This document shows positions 63,480 through 64,000 of a stretch of DNA of 64,000 nt, one piece after another. The first letter of the stretch is position 1. The number at the start of each line of letters is the position of its first letter. The translations under genes were made by a program, and so were the position numbers. Location of the stretch: NCBI RefSeq assembly GCF_029989365.1, contig NZ_JAPRAQ010000003.1, positions 1 to 64,000 on the forward strand. The letters are read 5' to 3'. The notes beneath the pieces are model-generated. The model worked only from the letters and a program-made list of their open reading frames with translations, searched no databases and was not told the origin of the DNA. The stretch comes from Bradyrhizobium sp. Arg816. Its GTDB lineage: Bacteria; Pseudomonadota; Alphaproteobacteria; Rhizobiales; Xanthobacteraceae.

Positions 63480-64000
63480 GTGGCACGCAACATCGGAATC
63501 GTCGGCGCCGGCATCGCCGGCCTGCATCTCGCGCTCTACCTGCAGAAACATGGCGTGGACGCCACTGTTATCACCGACCGGCCGCCCGAGGACTATCGCG
63601 ACATCCGCCTGCTTAACACCGTCGCGCATCACCATGTGACGATCGCGCGCGAGGACTATCTCGGCGTCAATCACTGGAGCGATCCGAAGGACCATTATTA
63701 CTACCACGACCATTTCTTCAATTTTCCGCAGCCGCTGAGCTTTCGCGGCGATTTCTCGAAGCCGAGCCGCGCCGTCGACTACCGGATCTATCTTCCTGCC
63801 CTGATGCAGGATTTTGTCAGCCGCGGTGGCAAGATCGAATACCGCCGCATCGAAGAGCGCGACATCCGTCCGCTGGTCGCCCGTTTCGATCTCCTGGTCG
63901 TCTCGACCGGCAAGGGTCCGCTGGGCCAGCTCTTCACTTACCGGCCGGAGCACACGCCCTATTCGCAGCCGCAACGGCGGCTGTGCGTCGGGCTTTACAC
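63480..64000 (+). CDS. Styrene/indole monooxygenase-type FAD oxygenase, N-terminal part
   Basis: Starts with GTG at 63480 after a GGGGAGGAG ribosome-binding site and runs off the right edge, so 173 codons are visible. The N-terminus NIGIVGAGIAGLHLALYLQK is an FAD-binding GxGxxG fold, and the following TDRPPEDYRDIRLLNTVAHH, DYRIYLPALMQDFVSRGGKI and LLVVSTGKGPLG patterns resemble StyA-type two-component monooxygenases. These epoxidise styrene or oxidise indole with FADH2 from a StyB reductase. The reductase and C-terminal part lie outside the window. Probably controlled by the divergent LysR. Confidence 0.8.
   Translation, partial: MARNIGIVGAGIAGLHLALYLQKHGVDATVITDRPPEDYRDIRLLNTVAHHHVTIAREDYLGVNHWSDPKDHYYYHDHFFNFPQPLSFRGDFSKPSRAVDYRIYLPALMQDFVSRGGKIEYRRIEERDIRPLVARFDLLVVSTGKGPLGQLFTYRPEHTPYSQPQRRLCVGLY

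Overview
The window is a stretch of chromosome from a GC-rich alphaproteobacterium. It most resembles Bradyrhizobium or a close relative (Hyphomicrobiales, Nitrobacteraceae). I base this on the gene order rpmH-rnpA-yidC-engB-argB-dapD-dapE, on dnaX-ybaB-recR next to the SRP RNA, on a 1600-residue NAD-glutamate dehydrogenase, on a DnaX lacking the usual zinc cysteines, and on palindromic intergenic repeats that also resemble those of this group. The placement is inference; no marker gene was compared computationally.

Layout. 1-5.3 kb: the end of a UDP-sugar dehydrogenase, helicase hrpB, a retropepsin-like protease and a phosphohexomutase. 5.5-8.4 kb (minus): an Lrp/AsnC regulator below a HIT-nudC-PfkB kinase operon. 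8.5-12.9 kb (minus): an amino-acid-type ABC importer coupled to an SDR-like protein and a muconate-lactonizing-type enzyme, apparently an uptake-and-catabolism operon of unknown substrate. 13.3-16.6 kb: catalase and an HD hydrolase, divergent from a GlxA-type regulator. 16.7-20.2 kb: SRP RNA, dnaX, ybaB, recR and an exported protein. 20.3-23.4 kb (minus): an AmpG-like transporter, a frameshifted GIY-YIG gene enclosed by inverted repeats, and rmuC. 23.5-25.9 kb: def, fmt, truA. 26.1-35.5 kb (minus): dapE, DUF805, dapD, a 5'-nucleotidase-like HAD protein, a DUF1036 protein, argB, DUF423, engB, yidC, rnpA, rpmH. 35.9-37.4 kb: an orphan sensor kinase.

tRNA-Arg(ACG) at 37.6 kb begins a 5.2-kb accessory segment. 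The end of the tRNA gene is repeated at 42.84 kb, and a recombinase-like tail runs antisense into the tRNA, so the segment looks like a decayed integrative element. It carries a PadR/DUF1700/hydrolase operon, a second hydrolase, an exported protein, a CBS-domain protein and a truncated YbaK-like gene. 43.3-53.3 kb (minus) holds the NAD-glutamate dehydrogenase and a complete four-gene MacAB/TolC-type exporter. 53.5-64 kb is accessory: an exported protein, a LuxR solo, an orphan gene between direct repeats, a Wzz-like chain-length protein with a degenerate kinase domain, a probable Tat-exported PLP enzyme, and a LysR regulator divergent from a styrene-monooxygenase-type flavoprotein beside a luciferase-like monooxygenase.

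At least five families of palindromic repeats lie mostly at gene 3' ends. One family (REPIN-like: two hairpins in inverted orientation) occurs six times. One copy encloses the GIY-YIG gene almost exactly between its two arms, and this is the most unusual structure in the window. Other observations are a CtrA-like box with 24-bp-phased repeats between rmuC and def, a palindromic LysR operator, and an SDR that lacks the catalytic Tyr and Lys.
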